Source of the DNA: Arthrobacter sp. ES3-54
GTDB lineage: Bacteria > Actinomycetota > Actinomycetes > Actinomycetales > Micrococcaceae
Assembly: GCF_029504395.1 (NCBI RefSeq)
Contig: NZ_JAQFIF010000003.1
Coordinates: forward strand, 248,001 to 312,000
Direction: 5' to 3'
DNA length: 64,000 nucleotides
In this document: positions 15,946 to 26,136 of the stretch, piece by piece
Numbering within the stretch: the stretch's first letter is position 1
Layout of the letters: each line of letters opens with the position of its first letter
Translations under genes and position numbers: made by a program
Notes under the pieces: model-generated
What the model was told of the DNA's origin: nothing
The model's input: the letters and a program-made list of their open reading frames with translations, nothing else
Databases searched by the model: none

Positions 15946-16821
15946 CTAACGCAGCACTACGGTCCTGTTGCCTTGGAGGATGACGCGTCCCTCGCAGTGC
16001 CAGCGGACGGCGTTGGAGAGTGCCTTGCATTCGGTATCGCGTCCGGCGGCCACGAGATCGTCCGGGCCGAAGGTATGGTCCACCTCCACCACCTGCTGGG
16101 AGATGATCGGCCCTTCGTCCAGCTCCGCGTTGACATAGTGGGCGGTGGCACCGACTGTCTTCACGCCCCGGGCGTGCGCCTGGTGGTACGGCTTCGCGCC
16201 CTTGAAACTGGGCAGGAAGGAGTGGTGGATGTTGATGGCGCGGCCATCCAGCTGGCGGGTGAGGTTGTCGCTGAGGACCTGCATGTAACGGGCCAGGACC
16301 ACCAGTTCCACGTCCATCCGCTCAATCAGTTCCAGGAGCCGCTGTTCGGCCGCAGGCTTGGAGTCCGGGGTGACGGGCACGTGGAAGAAGGGGATTCCGT
16401 GCCATTCGACGGTCCGCCGGTGATCGGGATGGTTCGAGACGACGCCGACGATCTCGATGGGCAGTTCACCGGTGCGTGCCCGGTACAGCAGGTCGTTGAG
16501 GCAGTGCTCGAATTTCGAGACCATGATCAAGACCCGCCGTTTGGTCGCGTGCCGCCGCAGATCCCAGCGCATGCCGAATTTTTCGGCGACTGGCACAAAC
16601 GCGTCCCTGAGCACATCCAGGGTGGTTTGGTCTCCGGCCGATTCGAAATGGAGCCGCATGAAGAAGTGGCCGTCCAGCTGTGAATCGAACTGTTTGCTTT
16701 CCAGGATGTCGCAGCCCTGGTCCAGCAGGAATCCCGAAACGGCGTGGACGATCCCGCGCGTTTCCGGGCAGTCCAGGGTCAGGACGTGCTCCACGGTGGC
16801 CGGTGTCTTGTCCTCGGCCAT
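15946..16821 (-). CDS. purU: formyltetrahydrofolate deformylase
   Basis: A 291-residue enzyme that hydrolyses 10-formyl-THF to formate and THF. An N-terminal ACT domain (about 10-85) precedes the formyltransferase-like domain with HHSFLPSFKGAKPYHQAHARG and GATAHYVN, including the family's conserved His/Asp region (INIHHSFLP, ELDEGPII). ATG 16821, with GGAG eight bases upstream, lies two bases after the sdaA stop. As the last gene of the sarcosine operon it would regenerate free THF while disposing of methyl carbon released by sarcosine oxidase, a standard arrangement in sarcosine/glycine-betaine clusters. Confidence 0.95.
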   Translation of the reverse strand: MAEDKTPATVEHVLTLDCPETRGIVHAVSGFLLDQGCDILESKQFDSQLDGHFFMRLHFESAGDQTTLDVLRDAFVPVAEKFGMRWDLRRHATKRRVLIMVSKFEHCLNDLLYRARTGELPIEIVGVVSNHPDHRRTVEWHGIPFFHVPVTPDSKPAAEQRLLELIERMDVELVVLARYMQVLSDNLTRQLDGRAINIHHSFLPSFKGAKPYHQAHARGVKTVGATAHYVNAELDEGPIISQQVVEVDHTFGPDDLVAAGRDTECKALSNAVRWHCEGRVILQGNRTVVLR

Positions 16822-16823
16822 GG

Positions 16824-18239
16824 TCAGCACTCCACGACGTTCACGGCGAGGCCCCCGCGGGAGGTTTCCTTGTACTTGGTTTTCATGTCGGCTCCTGTTT
16901 CACGCATGGTCTTGATGGCCTTGTCTAGCGAGACTTTGTGGCTGCCGTCGCCGTGGAGGCACAGGCGGGCGGCGTTGATGGCTTTGACGCTGGCGATGGC
17001 GTTGCGTTCGATGCAGGGGATCTGCACGAGCCCGCCGACTGGGTCGCAGGTCAGCCCAAGGTTGTGTTCGATGCCGACTTCGGCGGCGTTTTCCACCTGT
17101 TCCGGGGTGCCGCCCAGCACTTCGCAGAGTCCCGCCGCCGCCATGGAACAGGCCGATCCGACTTCGCCCTGGCAGCCCACCTCTGCCCCGGAGATGGAGG
17201 CATTGATCTTGAAGAGGATCCCGACGGCAGCCGCTGTAAGAAGGAAGCGGATGACGCCGTCGTCGTTGGCTCCGGGGACAAACTTGACGTAATAGTGCAG
17301 CACGGCCGGCACAATGCCTGCAGCGCCGTTAGTGGGAGCAGTGACAATCCGGCCCCCCGCGGCGTTTTCCTCGTTGACGGCCAGCGCGAAGAGGTTCACC
17401 CATTCCATGGCGAGCAGTGGATCAGCGGGCACTCGGACAAGCGAAGGGTTCCGGGCATCCGCCTCGGCGCTGACGGCGGATGCTGCCAGCGTCCGGAACA
17501 GGGACGGGGCGCGGCGTTTGACGTTCAGCCCGCCGGGCAGGATGCCCTCGGCAGCGCAGCCGTTGTCCACGCATTGGCGCATGACCGCCCACAGTCCCAG
17601 GAGTTTTTCCCGGAGTTCGGCCTCGCTGCGCCAGACGAGTTCGTTGGCCAGCATGACGTCGGATATGGACATCTGCTCGCGGCGGCAAATTTCCAGGAGC
17701 TCGTTGGCCGTGGTGAAGGGGTAGAGCAGCACGGTGTCGTCTGCCACCACCTGGTCCACGCCCTGGGCACTGCCGTCCACAACAAAGCCGCCGCCAATGG
17801 AATAGAAGCTCCGTTCGCTGAGGACGTCGCCGGTGTGGTCCAGTGCCCGGAAGGTCATGCCGTTGGGGTGGGCCGGCAGCGACCTGCGGCGGTGCAGGAC
17901 GACGTCCTCGTCCCAGTTGAAGGCCACCCGGTGGTGGCCGGCGAGCTGCAGCTCCGCATCCAGGGCCGCAGCCGCCACCTGGTCATCCGCCGTGCCTGTG
18001 TCCACGGTCTCGGGGTCCTGGCCCTGAAGGCCCAGGACCACAGCCTTGTCCGAACCGTGTCCCCGTCCGGTCGCACCCAGCGACCCGAACAGTTCGGCCT
18101 GCACTCTGGTAGTCGAGCTGAGTTGGCCGTCACTCTTGAGCCCGTCGGCGAAGAGCTTGGCCGCCCGCATCGGGCCGACCGTGTGGGAGGAGGACGGCCC
18201 GATGCCAACAGAGAACAAGTCCAGGACGCTAAGTGCCAT
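16824..18239 (-). CDS. sdaA: L-serine ammonia-lyase (iron-sulfur type)
   Basis: A 471-residue single-chain L-serine dehydratase converting serine to pyruvate and ammonia. The N-terminal beta domain begins with [20 protein letters not shown], and the C-terminal alpha domain carries the [4Fe-4S] cysteines in [16 protein letters not shown] and [17 protein letters not shown]. Its ATG shares one base with the soxG stop (TGATG), so it is translationally coupled. It takes the serine made by GlyA from sarcosine-derived glycine into central metabolism. Confidence 0.96.
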   Translation of the reverse strand: MALSVLDLFSVGIGPSSSHTVGPMRAAKLFADGLKSDGQLSSTTRVQAELFGSLGATGRGHGSDKAVVLGLQGQDPETVDTGTADDQVAAAALDAELQLAGHHRVAFNWDEDVVLHRRRSLPAHPNGMTFRALDHTGDVLSERSFYSIGGGFVVDGSAQGVDQVVADDTVLLYPFTTANELLEICRREQMSISDVMLANELVWRSEAELREKLLGLWAVMRQCVDNGCAAEGILPGGLNVKRRAPSLFRTLAASAVSAEADARNPSLVRVPADPLLAMEWVNLFALAVNEENAAGGRIVTAPTNGAAGIVPAVLHYYVKFVPGANDDGVIRFLLTAAAVGILFKINASISGAEVGCQGEVGSACSMAAAGLCEVLGGTPEQVENAAEVGIEHNLGLTCDPVGGLVQIPCIERNAIASVKAINAARLCLHGDGSHKVSLDKAIKTMRETGADMKTKYKETSRGGLAVNVVEC

Positions 18240-18874
18240 CAGGGGACCTCGGTGGACGCAAATTCGCGCATGGCATCAAGGAGCCAGCGGCCCAGGAACT
18301 CCGCAAAGGATGCCCGCGGGAAGATCCGGTAGGTCTCCTCCGCGGTCTTCCACAGGATCGCCGGGATGCCGCCGATTTCCGTGGACAGGGCCGTGCCGGC
18401 CGTGAAGACGCGGGGATGCAGGTCCAGGGCGCAGCCCTTCTCCAGAACGGCCCGCGCCCGGGGACCGGAGAGTTCTAGCGTGGTGCGGTTGGCGGAGAGG
18501 TCCACCACCTGGCCCTCGGCGTCGCCGAGTGCGTCGGTGAGCGCCCGGGGAATCTCGCCGCCGAGGCTGTCATGGGATTCTGCCGGTGCCACCAGCAGGA
18601 ATTCTGCCGGGCCCAGCCACAGCGCCGCGGTGTCGCCGATGCTGCGGACCTCCCCGGAAGCGGCGGGAAGGCCTCCCGTGCGTTTGCCCAGCCGCTTCCC
18701 GGCATCGCCGCCGGGATCGACCCGAATCCCGGCCATGGTCAGGAACGGCACCTCGCGCAGCTCCACCGCGCCCGCGACGGACCCGGCTTCAAAAGCTGCC
18801 CACAGGAGCGACGCCGGACTGGTCCGGAGGGTCTGGATCTTCTTGGAATTTTCGAGTGCTGCAGTGTCAGCCAT
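18239..18874 (-). CDS. soxG: sarcosine oxidase gamma subunit
   Basis: The 211-residue gamma subunit of heterotetrameric sarcosine oxidase, with a GcvT-like N-terminal half. Visible landmarks are [50 protein letters not shown] and [23 protein letters not shown] 18874 is preferred over an upstream TTG because AAGGGA is correctly placed. It overlaps the end of soxA by eight bases and is followed by sdaA. It acts in the cytosol with SoxA, SoxB and SoxD. Confidence 0.93.
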   Translation of the reverse strand: MADTAALENSKKIQTLRTSPASLLWAAFEAGSVAGAVELREVPFLTMAGIRVDPGGDAGKRLGKRTGGLPAASGEVRSIGDTAALWLGPAEFLLVAPAESHDSLGGEIPRALTDALGDAEGQVVDLSANRTTLELSGPRARAVLEKGCALDLHPRVFTAGTALSTEIGGIPAILWKTAEETYRIFPRASFAEFLGRWLLDAMREFASTEVP

Positions 18875-21833
18875 CTTTGCGGGTCCCTTCAGAGTCAAAA
18901 AGTACGGTTTCTGCGACGACGACGTCCACCAGCAGGTCGCCGGCGGCGGCTACCAGGGTTTCGCCGATGCGGTTGCGGCCGTTCTTGATCAGGGCCAGGG
19001 CGAAAGACCTGCCCAGCGCCGCACTGTGGTAGCTCGAGGTCACGAACCCCTGCATGGGCACGGGGCCGTAGGCGGGGTTGACGGTGATGCCCTGCTCCAC
19101 CAACTGGGTGCCTTCGGGGAGCCGGATGCTGCCGTCCACGGGGAGGACACTGACCAGGTGTTTCCGGTCGGTGCGGCCGGCGTCCTTGCGGGTGTAGGAG
19201 CGTTTGCCGATGAAGTCCTTGACCTTGGACACCACCCATTCCATGCCGGCGTCCTGCGGGGTGACGGTCCCGTCGGTGTCCTGGCCGACGATCGGGTACC
19301 CCTTCTCCGCACGCAGCACGTGCATGGTCTCGGTGCCGTACGGGGTGATGCTGAACTCCGCGCCTGCCGCCTCCACGGCTTCCCAGGTGCTCAGCCCGTA
19401 CCAGGACGGCACGTTGATTTCGTAGGCCAGCTCACCGGAGAACGAGATCCGGCAGACCCGGGCCTGGACACCGGAGGCCAGGGTGGTCTCCCGGAACGTC
19501 ATGAACGGGAAAGCCTCGGCCTCCAGGCCGCCGTCGGCTGCCAGTTCCGGAGCCACTTTGGCTAGAACGGCGCGGGATTTCGGTCCGACGACGGCGATGG
19601 TGGACCACTGCTCCGTGACGGAGGTGCAGTGCACGTCCAAGTCGGGCCACTCGGTCTGCAGCCATTCCTCCAGCCAGTCCAGGACCTTCGCTGCACCGCC
19701 GGTGGTGGTGGTCATGAAGAACCGGTCCTCGTCCAGTCGGAGCGTGACGCCGTCGTCGAAGATCATCCCGTCCGGGGTGCACATGACGCCGTAGCGGGCC
19801 GAGCCCGGGGCCAGTTTCTTGAACGCGTTGGTGTAGATGCGGTTCAGGAACTCGCCCGCGTCCTTGCCGCGGATCTCGATCTTGCCCAGGGTGGTGGCGT
19901 CCATGAAGCCCACGGACTCCCGGACGGCGGCGCATTCGCGCAGGACCGCGGTGTCCATGTCCTCGCCGTCCTGCGGGTAGTACCAGGGCCGCTTCCATTG
20001 GCCGACGTCTTCGAAGAGGGCGCCTTGGGCGACGTGCCACGGGTGGATCGACGTGAGCCGGGCAGGGTCGAAGAGTTCGCCGCGCTGGCGTCCGGCCAGC
20101 GCTGCGAATGCCACGGGGGTGAAGGGGGCGCGGTACGCGGTGGTCCCGATTTCCCCTACTCCAACCGTTTCTCCGCCGCCGTGCTTGAGGGCTGCCGCGA
20201 TGACGCCGATCGCGTTCACCCCGGAGGTCTTGCCCTGGTCGTTCGCGGTGCTGATCGAGGTGTAGCGCTTGACGTGTTCCACCGAGCGCATGCCGGCCCC
20301 GGTGGAGCGGAGGACGTCGGCCACTGACTGGTCGCGCTGGAAGTCCACGAAGTGGTGGTGCCAGTCCTCCGGGCCGCCCTGTTCACCGGGGACCAGCCAG
20401 AGCTGGCGGGTGGGGGAGGAGGCGCGCGGCGGCGTCGGCGCAACCGGCTTTACATCGGAGACCGCGTCGGAGTCGAAGCCCGCGGCGATGACTGCCGCGG
20501 CCCCGGCGGAGATGCCTTCGGCCACGCAGTCGCCGAGGGCGAAACTGCCGCGGCCGGAGCCTGCCACCTGCTGGTTGGGAACCACGCTGTTGGGGACGAA
20601 GGCGGCGAGGTCGTCGTCCCAGCGGAGCCTGCCCTGGCGCTGGGAGTGCAGGTGTACCACCGGTGACCAGCCACCGGAAACGGCGAGCAGGTCGCAGGCG
20701 ATCTGTTCGATGCCCGAGGTGAGTTCGCCGGCGTCGTTGATGCTCCGGACGGTGACGCCGAGGAGCCTGCCGTCGCCGGACAGAGCAGCGGTGGTGTTTG
20801 CGACGGCGCTGCCGATCAGCACGCGCGTTCCGGCCGCGGCGGCTGCCGAGGCCGTTTCGCTCAACTGCGGACGGGCGTCCACGACGGCTTCGACGGCGAT
20901 GCCGGCGGCGCGGAGGTCGGCGGCCAGGGCGTAGGCGCTGTCGTTGGTGGTGCTGATGACCACCCGGGAGCCGGCGGCCACGGCGTAGCGGTTGAGGTAG
21001 GTGCGGACCGCGGAGGCGAGCATGATGCCGGGGCGGTCGTTGTTTTCGAAGACCAGCGGGCGTTCGTGGGCGCCCGGGGCCAGGATGACCTGGGCGGCCC
21101 GGATGTGCCAGATCCGCTGGCGGGAAACGCCGGGCGCGGCCGGGGTCAGGAGGTGGTCGGTCCGGTTCTGGGCCGCAATGACGTAGTTGGAATCGTAGGA
21201 GCCGAAGGCGGTGGTGCGGTTCAGCACCGTGCACTCGGCCGCGGAGATCAGTTCGGCTTCAACATTGGCCACCCAGTCCAAGGCGGGCTGGCCTTCGATG
21301 CTCTCCGCGAGGGCCGGATCGGTGGATCCGGACAGCAGCGAGCCGCCGAGCTCGGGCTGGTCGTCAATGAGGATGACCCGGGCGCCGGCGCGGACGGCCT
21401 GCCGCGCTGCGGCCAGGCCTGCGGGCCCGCCGCCCACCACGAGGACGTCGGTGTGGACGTACTTCTTGTCGTATTCGGCGCGGTCCTCGTCCGGGTCCAG
21501 CTTTCCCAGTCCGCTGAGGTATTCGGCGCTGAGGCCGTCCACGAGGGACACCGTGGTTGCGGGGAGCATGGATTCGGCCACGTGGCCCGGGAACCGGGCG
21601 GCGATCTTGACGAGGGCGTTGGATTCCTCCACGCCAGCGGACATGATGCCGCGGGGCCGGTCCTCGTAGAGGGAGTTGCCTGCCTGCAGCCGGCCGTTCG
21701 CCAGCAGCGCGGAGGCGAGGGTGTCGCCGGGGTGGCCCGTGTACTCACGGCCGTCCAGGGTGAAGCGCCAAGTGACGCTGCGGTCGATGCGTCCGCCGGT
21801 GCTAAGACGCGTGGGCTGCGGCTGAGCGGTCAT
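18867..21833 (-). CDS. soxA: sarcosine oxidase alpha subunit
   Basis: The 988-residue alpha subunit. The N-terminal 2Fe-2S-ferredoxin-like domain (about 20-100) has [15 protein letters not shown] pyridine-nucleotide-type Rossmann region carries [20 protein letters not shown] (about 131-150) and the family's [21 protein letters not shown]-terminal GcvT-like folate domain (from about 600) includes [18 protein letters not shown]. This subunit takes methylene from the demethylation site to THF, giving 5,10-methylene-THF. ATG 21833 (AAGGAG upstream) overlaps the soxD stop by four bases. Together with SoxB it channels electrons to oxygen, producing H2O2. Confidence 0.96.
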   Translation of the reverse strand: MTAQPQPTRLSTGGRIDRSVTWRFTLDGREYTGHPGDTLASALLANGRLQAGNSLYEDRPRGIMSAGVEESNALVKIAARFPGHVAESMLPATTVSLVDGLSAEYLSGLGKLDPDEDRAEYDKKYVHTDVLVVGGGPAGLAAARQAVRAGARVILIDDQPELGGSLLSGSTDPALAESIEGQPALDWVANVEAELISAAECTVLNRTTAFGSYDSNYVIAAQNRTDHLLTPAAPGVSRQRIWHIRAAQVILAPGAHERPLVFENNDRPGIMLASAVRTYLNRYAVAAGSRVVISTTNDSAYALAADLRAAGIAVEAVVDARPQLSETASAAAAAGTRVLIGSAVANTTAALSGDGRLLGVTVRSINDAGELTSGIEQIACDLLAVSGGWSPVVHLHSQRQGRLRWDDDLAAFVPNSVVPNQQVAGSGRGSFALGDCVAEGISAGAAAVIAAGFDSDAVSDVKPVAPTPPRASSPTRQLWLVPGEQGGPEDWHHHFVDFQRDQSVADVLRSTGAGMRSVEHVKRYTSISTANDQGKTSGVNAIGVIAAALKHGGGETVGVGEIGTTAYRAPFTPVAFAALAGRQRGELFDPARLTSIHPWHVAQGALFEDVGQWKRPWYYPQDGEDMDTAVLRECAAVRESVGFMDATTLGKIEIRGKDAGEFLNRIYTNAFKKLAPGSARYGVMCTPDGMIFDDGVTLRLDEDRFFMTTTTGGAAKVLDWLEEWLQTEWPDLDVHCTSVTEQWSTIAVVGPKSRAVLAKVAPELAADGGLEAEAFPFMTFRETTLASGVQARVCRISFSGELAYEINVPSWYGLSTWEAVEAAGAEFSITPYGTETMHVLRAEKGYPIVGQDTDGTVTPQDAGMEWVVSKVKDFIGKRSYTRKDAGRTDRKHLVSVLPVDGSIRLPEGTQLVEQGITVNPAYGPVPMQGFVTSSYHSAALGRSFALALIKNGRNRIGETLVAAAGDLLVDVVVAETVLFDSEGTRKDG

Positions 21834-22159
21834 TTGACTGCTCCTTCCGGGGAAACGGGGCTGGTGACGGTGGGGGCTGTGGTTCCCGTGGCGGGGCGGA
21901 GTTGGCCCATCGGGTAGACGGCCTGGATGTCGTAGGTGACGGTGTCGCGGAGCATGTTGAACCATTGCCGGCACCCGGTGCTGTGCTGCCAGCGTTCCGC
22001 GAAGGCGCCCTTGGTGTTGTCGCGGTAGAACAGGTACTCGGCCCATTCGCGGTCCGTGAGATCTGCCGGGTTTTCGGGGTAGGGCACGTGGGCCTGGCCG
22101 CCGTAGTGGAATTCGGTCTCGTCGCGGGGACCGCAGTTGGGGCAGGGAATCAGGAGCAT
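21830..22159 (-). CDS. soxD: sarcosine oxidase delta subunit
   Basis: The 109-residue zinc-binding delta subunit. Cys6 and Cys9 of [18 protein letters not shown], with a downstream His and Cys (HSTGCRQWF), make the zinc site. [20 protein letters not shown] is the family signature. The C-terminal 20 or so residues are low-complexity (Ala/Thr/Pro). It is translationally coupled to soxA and lies 14 bp after soxB, the canonical soxBDAG order. Confidence 0.95.
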   Translation of the reverse strand: MLLIPCPNCGPRDETEFHYGGQAHVPYPENPADLTDREWAEYLFYRDNTKGAFAERWQHSTGCRQWFNMLRDTVTYDIQAVYPMGQLRPATGTTAPTVTSPVSPEGAVK

Positions 22160-22173
22160 GTCCGTACCTCTTT

Positions 22174-23394
22174 CTAGTGGGCCACGGCGGCGGCGCCGTG
22201 TTCATCGATCAGGGCGCCGGTTTCGAAGCGCTCGAGGGCGAAGGGCTGGTTGAGTTTGTGCGGTGTTCCGGTGGCGATCGTGTGCGCGAACGTCAGTCCG
22301 GCCGCCGGTGTGCCCTTGAATCCGCCGGTTCCCCAGCCGCAGTTGACGAACATGTTTTCCACCGGGGTGGTGCCCACGATCGGGGAGGCATCCAAGGTGG
22401 TGTCCACGATTCCGCCCCACGTCCGGAGCACGTGGGCCCGGGCGAAGATCGGGAAGAGTTCGACGGCGGCGGCCATCTGGTGCTCGATCACATGGAACGA
22501 TCCGCGCTGGCCGTAGCCGTTGTACGAGTCCACGCCGGCGCCCATGACCAGTTCACCCTTGTGCGCCTGGGAGACGTAGACGTGGACGTGGTTGGACATG
22601 ACCACGGTGGGGTGGACAGGCTCGTGGAGCTCGGACACCAGTGCCTGGAGGGGGTGGGACTGGATGGGGAGCCGAAACCCGGCCATTTCCGCCAGCACCG
22701 AGCTGTGCCCGGCGGCGCAGAGGCCGACTTTTTCGGTGTTGATGGTGCCGCGGTTGGTCTTGACGCCCACCACCTTGTTTCCGTCCTTCACGAAGCCGGT
22801 GACTTCGCAGTTCTGGATGATGTCCACGCCGAGCTCATCGCATTTGCGGGCGAACGCCCAGGCGACGTGGTCGTGCTTGGCGATGCCGGCGCGCGGCTGG
22901 TAGGTGGCCCCCATCACCGGGTAGCGGATGTTGTCGTTGATGTTCAGGATGGGGCAGAGTTCCTTGACCTGCTGCGGGTCCAGCCACTCGGCGTCGACGC
23001 CGTTGAGCTTGTTGGCGCCGACGCGGCGGACGCTTTCGCGGACGTCGCCCAGGGTGTGGGCCAGGTTCATGACCCCGCGCTGGCTGAACAGGAAGTCGTA
23101 TTCGAGTTCTTCCGGCAGGATCTCCCACAGCTTCAGGGCGTGCTCGTAGATCGCCGCGCTCTCGTCCCAGAGGTAGTTGGAGCGGATGATGGTGGTGTTC
23201 CGGGCCATGTTGCCGCCGGCCAGCCAGCCTTTTTCCAGGATGGCGATGTTGGTCATCCCGTGGTTCTTTGCCAGGTAATACGCCGTCGCCAGTCCATGTC
23301 CGCCGCCGCCCACAATCACGGCGTCGTAGGAGGACTTGGGGTCCGGATTGCGCCAGAGGAAGTCCGGGTGCTCGGGCAGGTGTTCGGTGGTCAT
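22174..23394 (-). CDS. soxB: sarcosine oxidase beta subunit
   Basis: The 406-residue FAD subunit where sarcosine is demethylated to glycine. The FAD Rossmann motif [18 protein letters not shown] starts near residue 27, and [16 protein letters not shown] follows. The segment [18 protein letters not shown] contains His174, the position expected for covalent FMN attachment by comparison with described corynebacterial enzymes (family knowledge). ATG 23394 overlaps the glyA stop (ATGA), so glyA and soxB are coupled. Confidence 0.96.
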   Translation of the reverse strand: MTTEHLPEHPDFLWRNPDPKSSYDAVIVGGGGHGLATAYYLAKNHGMTNIAILEKGWLAGGNMARNTTIIRSNYLWDESAAIYEHALKLWEILPEELEYDFLFSQRGVMNLAHTLGDVRESVRRVGANKLNGVDAEWLDPQQVKELCPILNINDNIRYPVMGATYQPRAGIAKHDHVAWAFARKCDELGVDIIQNCEVTGFVKDGNKVVGVKTNRGTINTEKVGLCAAGHSSVLAEMAGFRLPIQSHPLQALVSELHEPVHPTVVMSNHVHVYVSQAHKGELVMGAGVDSYNGYGQRGSFHVIEHQMAAAVELFPIFARAHVLRTWGGIVDTTLDASPIVGTTPVENMFVNCGWGTGGFKGTPAAGLTFAHTIATGTPHKLNQPFALERFETGALIDEHGAAAVAH

Positions 23395-24731
23395 CGTGCT
23401 GCTCCAATCAGTTCTGCCTCAAGCTCGGTTGCCGCTGTGCTGGTGCCGAGATGCGGGTAAAGCGGGAATTGGTCCGCAAGGGCGCTGACGCGTCCGCGCA
23501 GTTCAGCGGCGGTTTGCTCGCTGAGTTCGTCCCCGGGCGCCTGTGAGATGAGGGCGGTGGCGATGATGTCCGCCACTTCAGTGAACTCCGCGGCACCGAA
23601 GCCGCGGGTGGCCAGGGCGGGCGTGCCGATCCGCAGGCCGGAGGACACCATGGGCGGGCGGGGATCGAACGGGACGGCGTTGCGGTTGACGGTGATGCCG
23701 ATCCGGTGGAGCCTGTCTTCGGCCTGCTGCCCGTCCAGTTCCGAGTCCCGCAGGTCCACCAGCACCAGGTGCACATCCGTGCCTCCGTTGACCACGGAGA
23801 TCCCGGCCGCTGCGACGTCGTCCTTCAGGAGCCGGGACGCGAGAATCCCGGCGCCTTCGAGCGTGCGTTCCTGGCGTTCCTTGAACTCGGGGGACGCCGC
23901 AATCTTGAAGGCCACGGCCTTGGCCGCGATCACGTGCTCCAGCGGACCGCCCTGCTGGCCGGGGAACACGGCGCTGTTGATCTTGCGCGCGTACTCCGCC
24001 TTGCCCAGGATCACGCCGCCGCGCGGGCCGCCAAGGGTCTTGTGCGTGGTGGTGGTGACGACGTCGGCGTAGGGGACAGGGTTCGGGTGCAGCCCCGCGG
24101 CGACCAGACCGGCGAAGTGCGCCATGTCCACCATGAGGTAAGCGCCCACGAGGTCGGCGATCCGGCGGAACTCGGCGAAGTTCAGCTGCCGGGAGTAGGC
24201 GGACCATCCGGCCACGATCATCTTGGGCCTGTGCTCAAGGGCCAGGGCCTCGACCTCGGCCATGTCCACCAGGTGGTTGTGCTCGCTCACGTGGTACGGG
24301 ACCACGTTGTAGAGCTTGCCGGAGAAATTGATCTTCATCCCGTGGGTGAGGTGGCCGCCGTGCGCCAGGGCCAGGCCCATGATGGTGTCGCCCGGTTCCA
24401 GGAGGGCGAACATGGCGGCGGCGTTGGCCTGCGCGCCGGAGTGGGGCTGCACGTTGGCGTATTCGGCGCCGAACAGGGCCTTGACCCGGTCGATGGCGAG
24501 CTGTTCGATCACATCGACGTGCTCGCAGCCGCCGTAGTAGCGCTTGCCCGGGTAGCCCTCGGCGTATTTGTTGGTCAGCACCGAACCCTGTGCCTCCATG
24601 ACCCCGGCGGGGGCGAAGTTCTCGGACGCAATCATTTCGAGAGTGGACTGCTGGCGCTTCAGTTCGCGCGCCACGGCCTGTTCCACCTCGGGATCGACTC
24701 CGGAAAGTCGCTCGTTCAACTGCTCAACCAC
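23391..24731 (-). CDS. glyA: serine hydroxymethyltransferase
   Basis: A 446-residue PLP enzyme interconverting glycine plus methylene-THF with serine. Signatures are [27 protein letters not shown] and the PLP-lysine region [17 protein letters not shown]. The start is GTG 24731 with GGAG six bases upstream. It is the first gene of the sarcosine operon and uses both products of sarcosine oxidase, so it is probably a dedicated catabolic copy rather than the housekeeping glyA (inference). Confidence 0.95.
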   Translation of the reverse strand: MVEQLNERLSGVDPEVEQAVARELKRQQSTLEMIASENFAPAGVMEAQGSVLTNKYAEGYPGKRYYGGCEHVDVIEQLAIDRVKALFGAEYANVQPHSGAQANAAAMFALLEPGDTIMGLALAHGGHLTHGMKINFSGKLYNVVPYHVSEHNHLVDMAEVEALALEHRPKMIVAGWSAYSRQLNFAEFRRIADLVGAYLMVDMAHFAGLVAAGLHPNPVPYADVVTTTTHKTLGGPRGGVILGKAEYARKINSAVFPGQQGGPLEHVIAAKAVAFKIAASPEFKERQERTLEGAGILASRLLKDDVAAAGISVVNGGTDVHLVLVDLRDSELDGQQAEDRLHRIGITVNRNAVPFDPRPPMVSSGLRIGTPALATRGFGAAEFTEVADIIATALISQAPGDELSEQTAAELRGRVSALADQFPLYPHLGTSTAATELEAELIGAAR

Positions 24732-24763
24732 GGTTGCTCCTTTGAAATACCACTATTGCTATG

Positions 24764-24777
24764 ACTGATATATCAGT
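24764..24777. promoter_or_regulatory. palindrome between glyA and the GntR gene
   Basis: ACTGATATATCAGT is a perfect 14-bp palindrome in the divergent glyA/gntR gap, a good candidate for the GntR operator. Flanking it, ATACCA (24748-24753) and TGGTAT (24788-24793) form an outer inverted pair. Confidence 0.6.
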
Positions 24778-24829
24778 GTGTGAACAATGGTATGATTGAG
24801 ATCACACCAGAGTCAATAGCCGGAGCCAA

Positions 24830-25546
24830 GTGGAACCAAGCTTCCGGTTGAAATCCCAGAAACGGAGCCGAGCTGTGAATGCACTCACTGTCCTGCCGCC
24901 CGCAGAGAACGAAGCCCTCTCCCAGGCGGAGGCCGCGTACAGGCAGTTGCGCGACAAACTGATCATGCTCGAAATCCGGCCGGGCGAACCCATCAATGAC
25001 GGGCAGCTGGCCGCGGAGCTCGGCTTCGGTCGCACTCCCGTGCGCGAGGCGATCAAGCGGCTGGAAGTGGACCATCTGGTGGTTTCCTATCCGCGCCGGG
25101 GAACCTTTGCCACCACTGTGGACTTCACGGAACTAGCCGATGTCTCGGAAATCCGGGAACTGCTGGAACCGCTGGCGGCGCGGCGGGCGGCAACGCGGGC
25201 TAACGCCGCCATGCGCCGCGAACTGCTGGATGTCGCCAAGACCATCGCGGAACTGGCGCCGAATCCCGCCGAGTCCCGGGAGCTGATGCGCTACGACCTG
25301 ACGGTGCACCGTCTGATCTACCGGGCCGCGGCCAACCCGCACCTGGAGGACACGCTGATCCGCTACGACAACCTGGCCACGCGCATCTGGTGCCTGGTCC
25401 TGGACAAGGTCCCCTCGGTCAGCGGCCACATCACCGAGCACGTGGACCTGCTCAAGGCGGTGGCCGAGGGCGACGCGGACAGGGCCGGCGAGCTCGCCCT
25501 GCACCACGTCACCAGCTTCGAGGAGACCATCCGCAAGGTCCTCTAG
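24830..25546 (+). CDS. GntR-family regulator (FCD subfamily) of the sarcosine operon
   Basis: A regulator of up to 238 residues. The winged helix-turn-helix (LRDKLIMLEIRPGEPINDGQ, then GFGRTPVREAIKRLE) is followed by the all-helical FCD ligand domain (ELADVSEIRELLEPLAARRA through HHVTSFEETI), which usually binds a small acid through a metal. Two GTG starts are possible: 24830, or 24875 with GGAG seven bases upstream, which would give 223 residues and a more typical N-terminus. It is divergent from glyA-sox, so it probably controls that operon. Confidence 0.88.
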   Translation: MEPSFRLKSQKRSRAVNALTVLPPAENEALSQAEAAYRQLRDKLIMLEIRPGEPINDGQLAAELGFGRTPVREAIKRLEVDHLVVSYPRRGTFATTVDFTELADVSEIRELLEPLAARRAATRANAAMRRELLDVAKTIAELAPNPAESRELMRYDLTVHRLIYRAAANPHLEDTLIRYDNLATRIWCLVLDKVPSVSGHITEHVDLLKAVAEGDADRAGELALHHVTSFEETIRKVL

Positions 25547-25660
25547 CCGCGTTGGCCCTGCTACCGGACGCGCTTCGTGTCTGGCGATACGCAAAATACC
25601 CACCGCGCCCGTATATCGGTCGCGTCAGGTATTTCCCGCGTCACCGGACGGAATGAGCGT

Positions 25661-25765
25661 CTACTTCCAGCGCTTTGGCCACTTCACGTTCATCAGGAGC
25701 AATCCCAGCAGGAACGAGTCGACGGTCATGATTCCGCCCATGAGATAGGCCCACCCGGCCATCAT
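25661..25765 (-). CDS. 34-residue hydrophobic membrane micropeptide
   Basis: MMAGWAYLMGG begins a peptide with one hydrophobic span (about residues 5-26, rich in Leu, Met and Gly) and a basic, Trp-rich end (KWPKRWK), as in single-pass membrane peptides with a cytoplasmic positive tail. About 30 of 34 codons end in G or C, as expected for coding DNA in this genome. Its ATG overlaps the stop of a 17-codon ORF by ATGA, so it would be translated by coupling. I know no family. It could be a transporter accessory peptide. Confidence 0.5.
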   Translation of the reverse strand: MMAGWAYLMGGIMTVDSFLLGLLLMNVKWPKRWK

Positions 25766-25815
25766 GGCTCGCCGGCCGTCCGGCCGAAAGTGCGCGCGCG
25801 TACAAAAATGCCCAT
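25762..25815 (-). CDS. 17-residue leader peptide coupled to the micropeptide
   Basis: An ATG at 25815 with AGGAG exactly six bases upstream opens MGIFVRARTFGRTAGEP and then stop. The stop overlaps the next ATG as ATGA. The ribosome binding site is among the better ones in the window, whereas the downstream ORF has none, which is the expected layout for a coupled leader. Peptide sequence is basic and unrecognised. Confidence 0.45.
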   Translation of the reverse strand: MGIFVRARTFGRTAGEP

Positions 25816-25945
25816 GACGATCTCCTGACGTGGATCCCCCAGCCACTCGATAGTCCACCAAGTGTGCCACCGCGTCGGCATGGGCGGAACCGCAGCACCT
25901 CCCGGCTCAAGCTTTTCACAAGCTGACGCGCGCACGGCGTAACTT

Positions 25946-25975
25946 GTGCAACTACGTCTCGTTGAGTGCAACTAC
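25946..25975. repeat. direct repeat GTGCAACTAC x2
   Basis: Two identical 10-mers (25946-25955, 25966-25975) are offset by 20 bp, two helical turns, upstream of the MHS transporter promoter. Both contain TGCAAC, also found in the palindrome at 26089-26103, so they may be upstream binding sites for the same regulator. Confidence 0.55.
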
Positions 25976-26056
25976 TTTTCTGCGGCCTGGCGGGTGTCCA
26001 CTGCGCGGTTTGGGCGGTTTCCTTCGAAATATTCAAAGGACGGAAACAAAAAAGCA

Positions 26057-26086
26057 TTGACTGTGTCCTGCGTCACGCCCTAGTCT
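26057..26086 (+). promoter_or_regulatory. promoter of the transporter-creatinase unit
   Basis: TTGACT (26057-26062) and TAGTCT (26081-26086) lie 18 bp apart. The predicted transcription start falls inside the palindrome that follows. Confidence 0.75.
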
Positions 26087-26088
26087 GA

Positions 26089-26103
26089 TGCAACAGCGTT
26101 GCA
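26089..26103. promoter_or_regulatory. operator-like palindrome over the transcription start
   Basis: TGCAAC-AGC-GTTGCA has 6-bp perfect arms, and another TGCAAC follows at 26109-26114. The position at about -4 to +11 suggests repression, with the IclR protein encoded at the end of this gene group as the natural candidate (inference). Confidence 0.65.
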
Positions 26104-26136
26104 CTGATTGCAACCCCAAAACAATTTGGTGGACAC

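Larger units (their letters stand above)
25547..26136. other. 590-bp gap with two micro-ORFs and a complex promoter
   Basis: Apart from the two tiny minus-strand ORFs (25661-25815) the gap holds a direct repeat at 25946-25975, a sigma-A-like promoter at 26057-26086 and a palindrome at 26089-26103 for the downstream transporter. I see nothing clear in 25547-25660, apart from two CGCGTCA words about 20 bp apart. Confidence 0.5.

Noticed and set aside
16938..18332. A 464-codon plus-strand frame opposite sdaA
   Set aside because: It mirrors the L-serine dehydratase gene; the product is low-complexity and no start site with a ribosome binding site is present.
24732..24829. A glycine riboswitch before glyA
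   Set aside because: The leader is under 100 bp, too short for the paired aptamers, and none of the conserved core elements could be seen.
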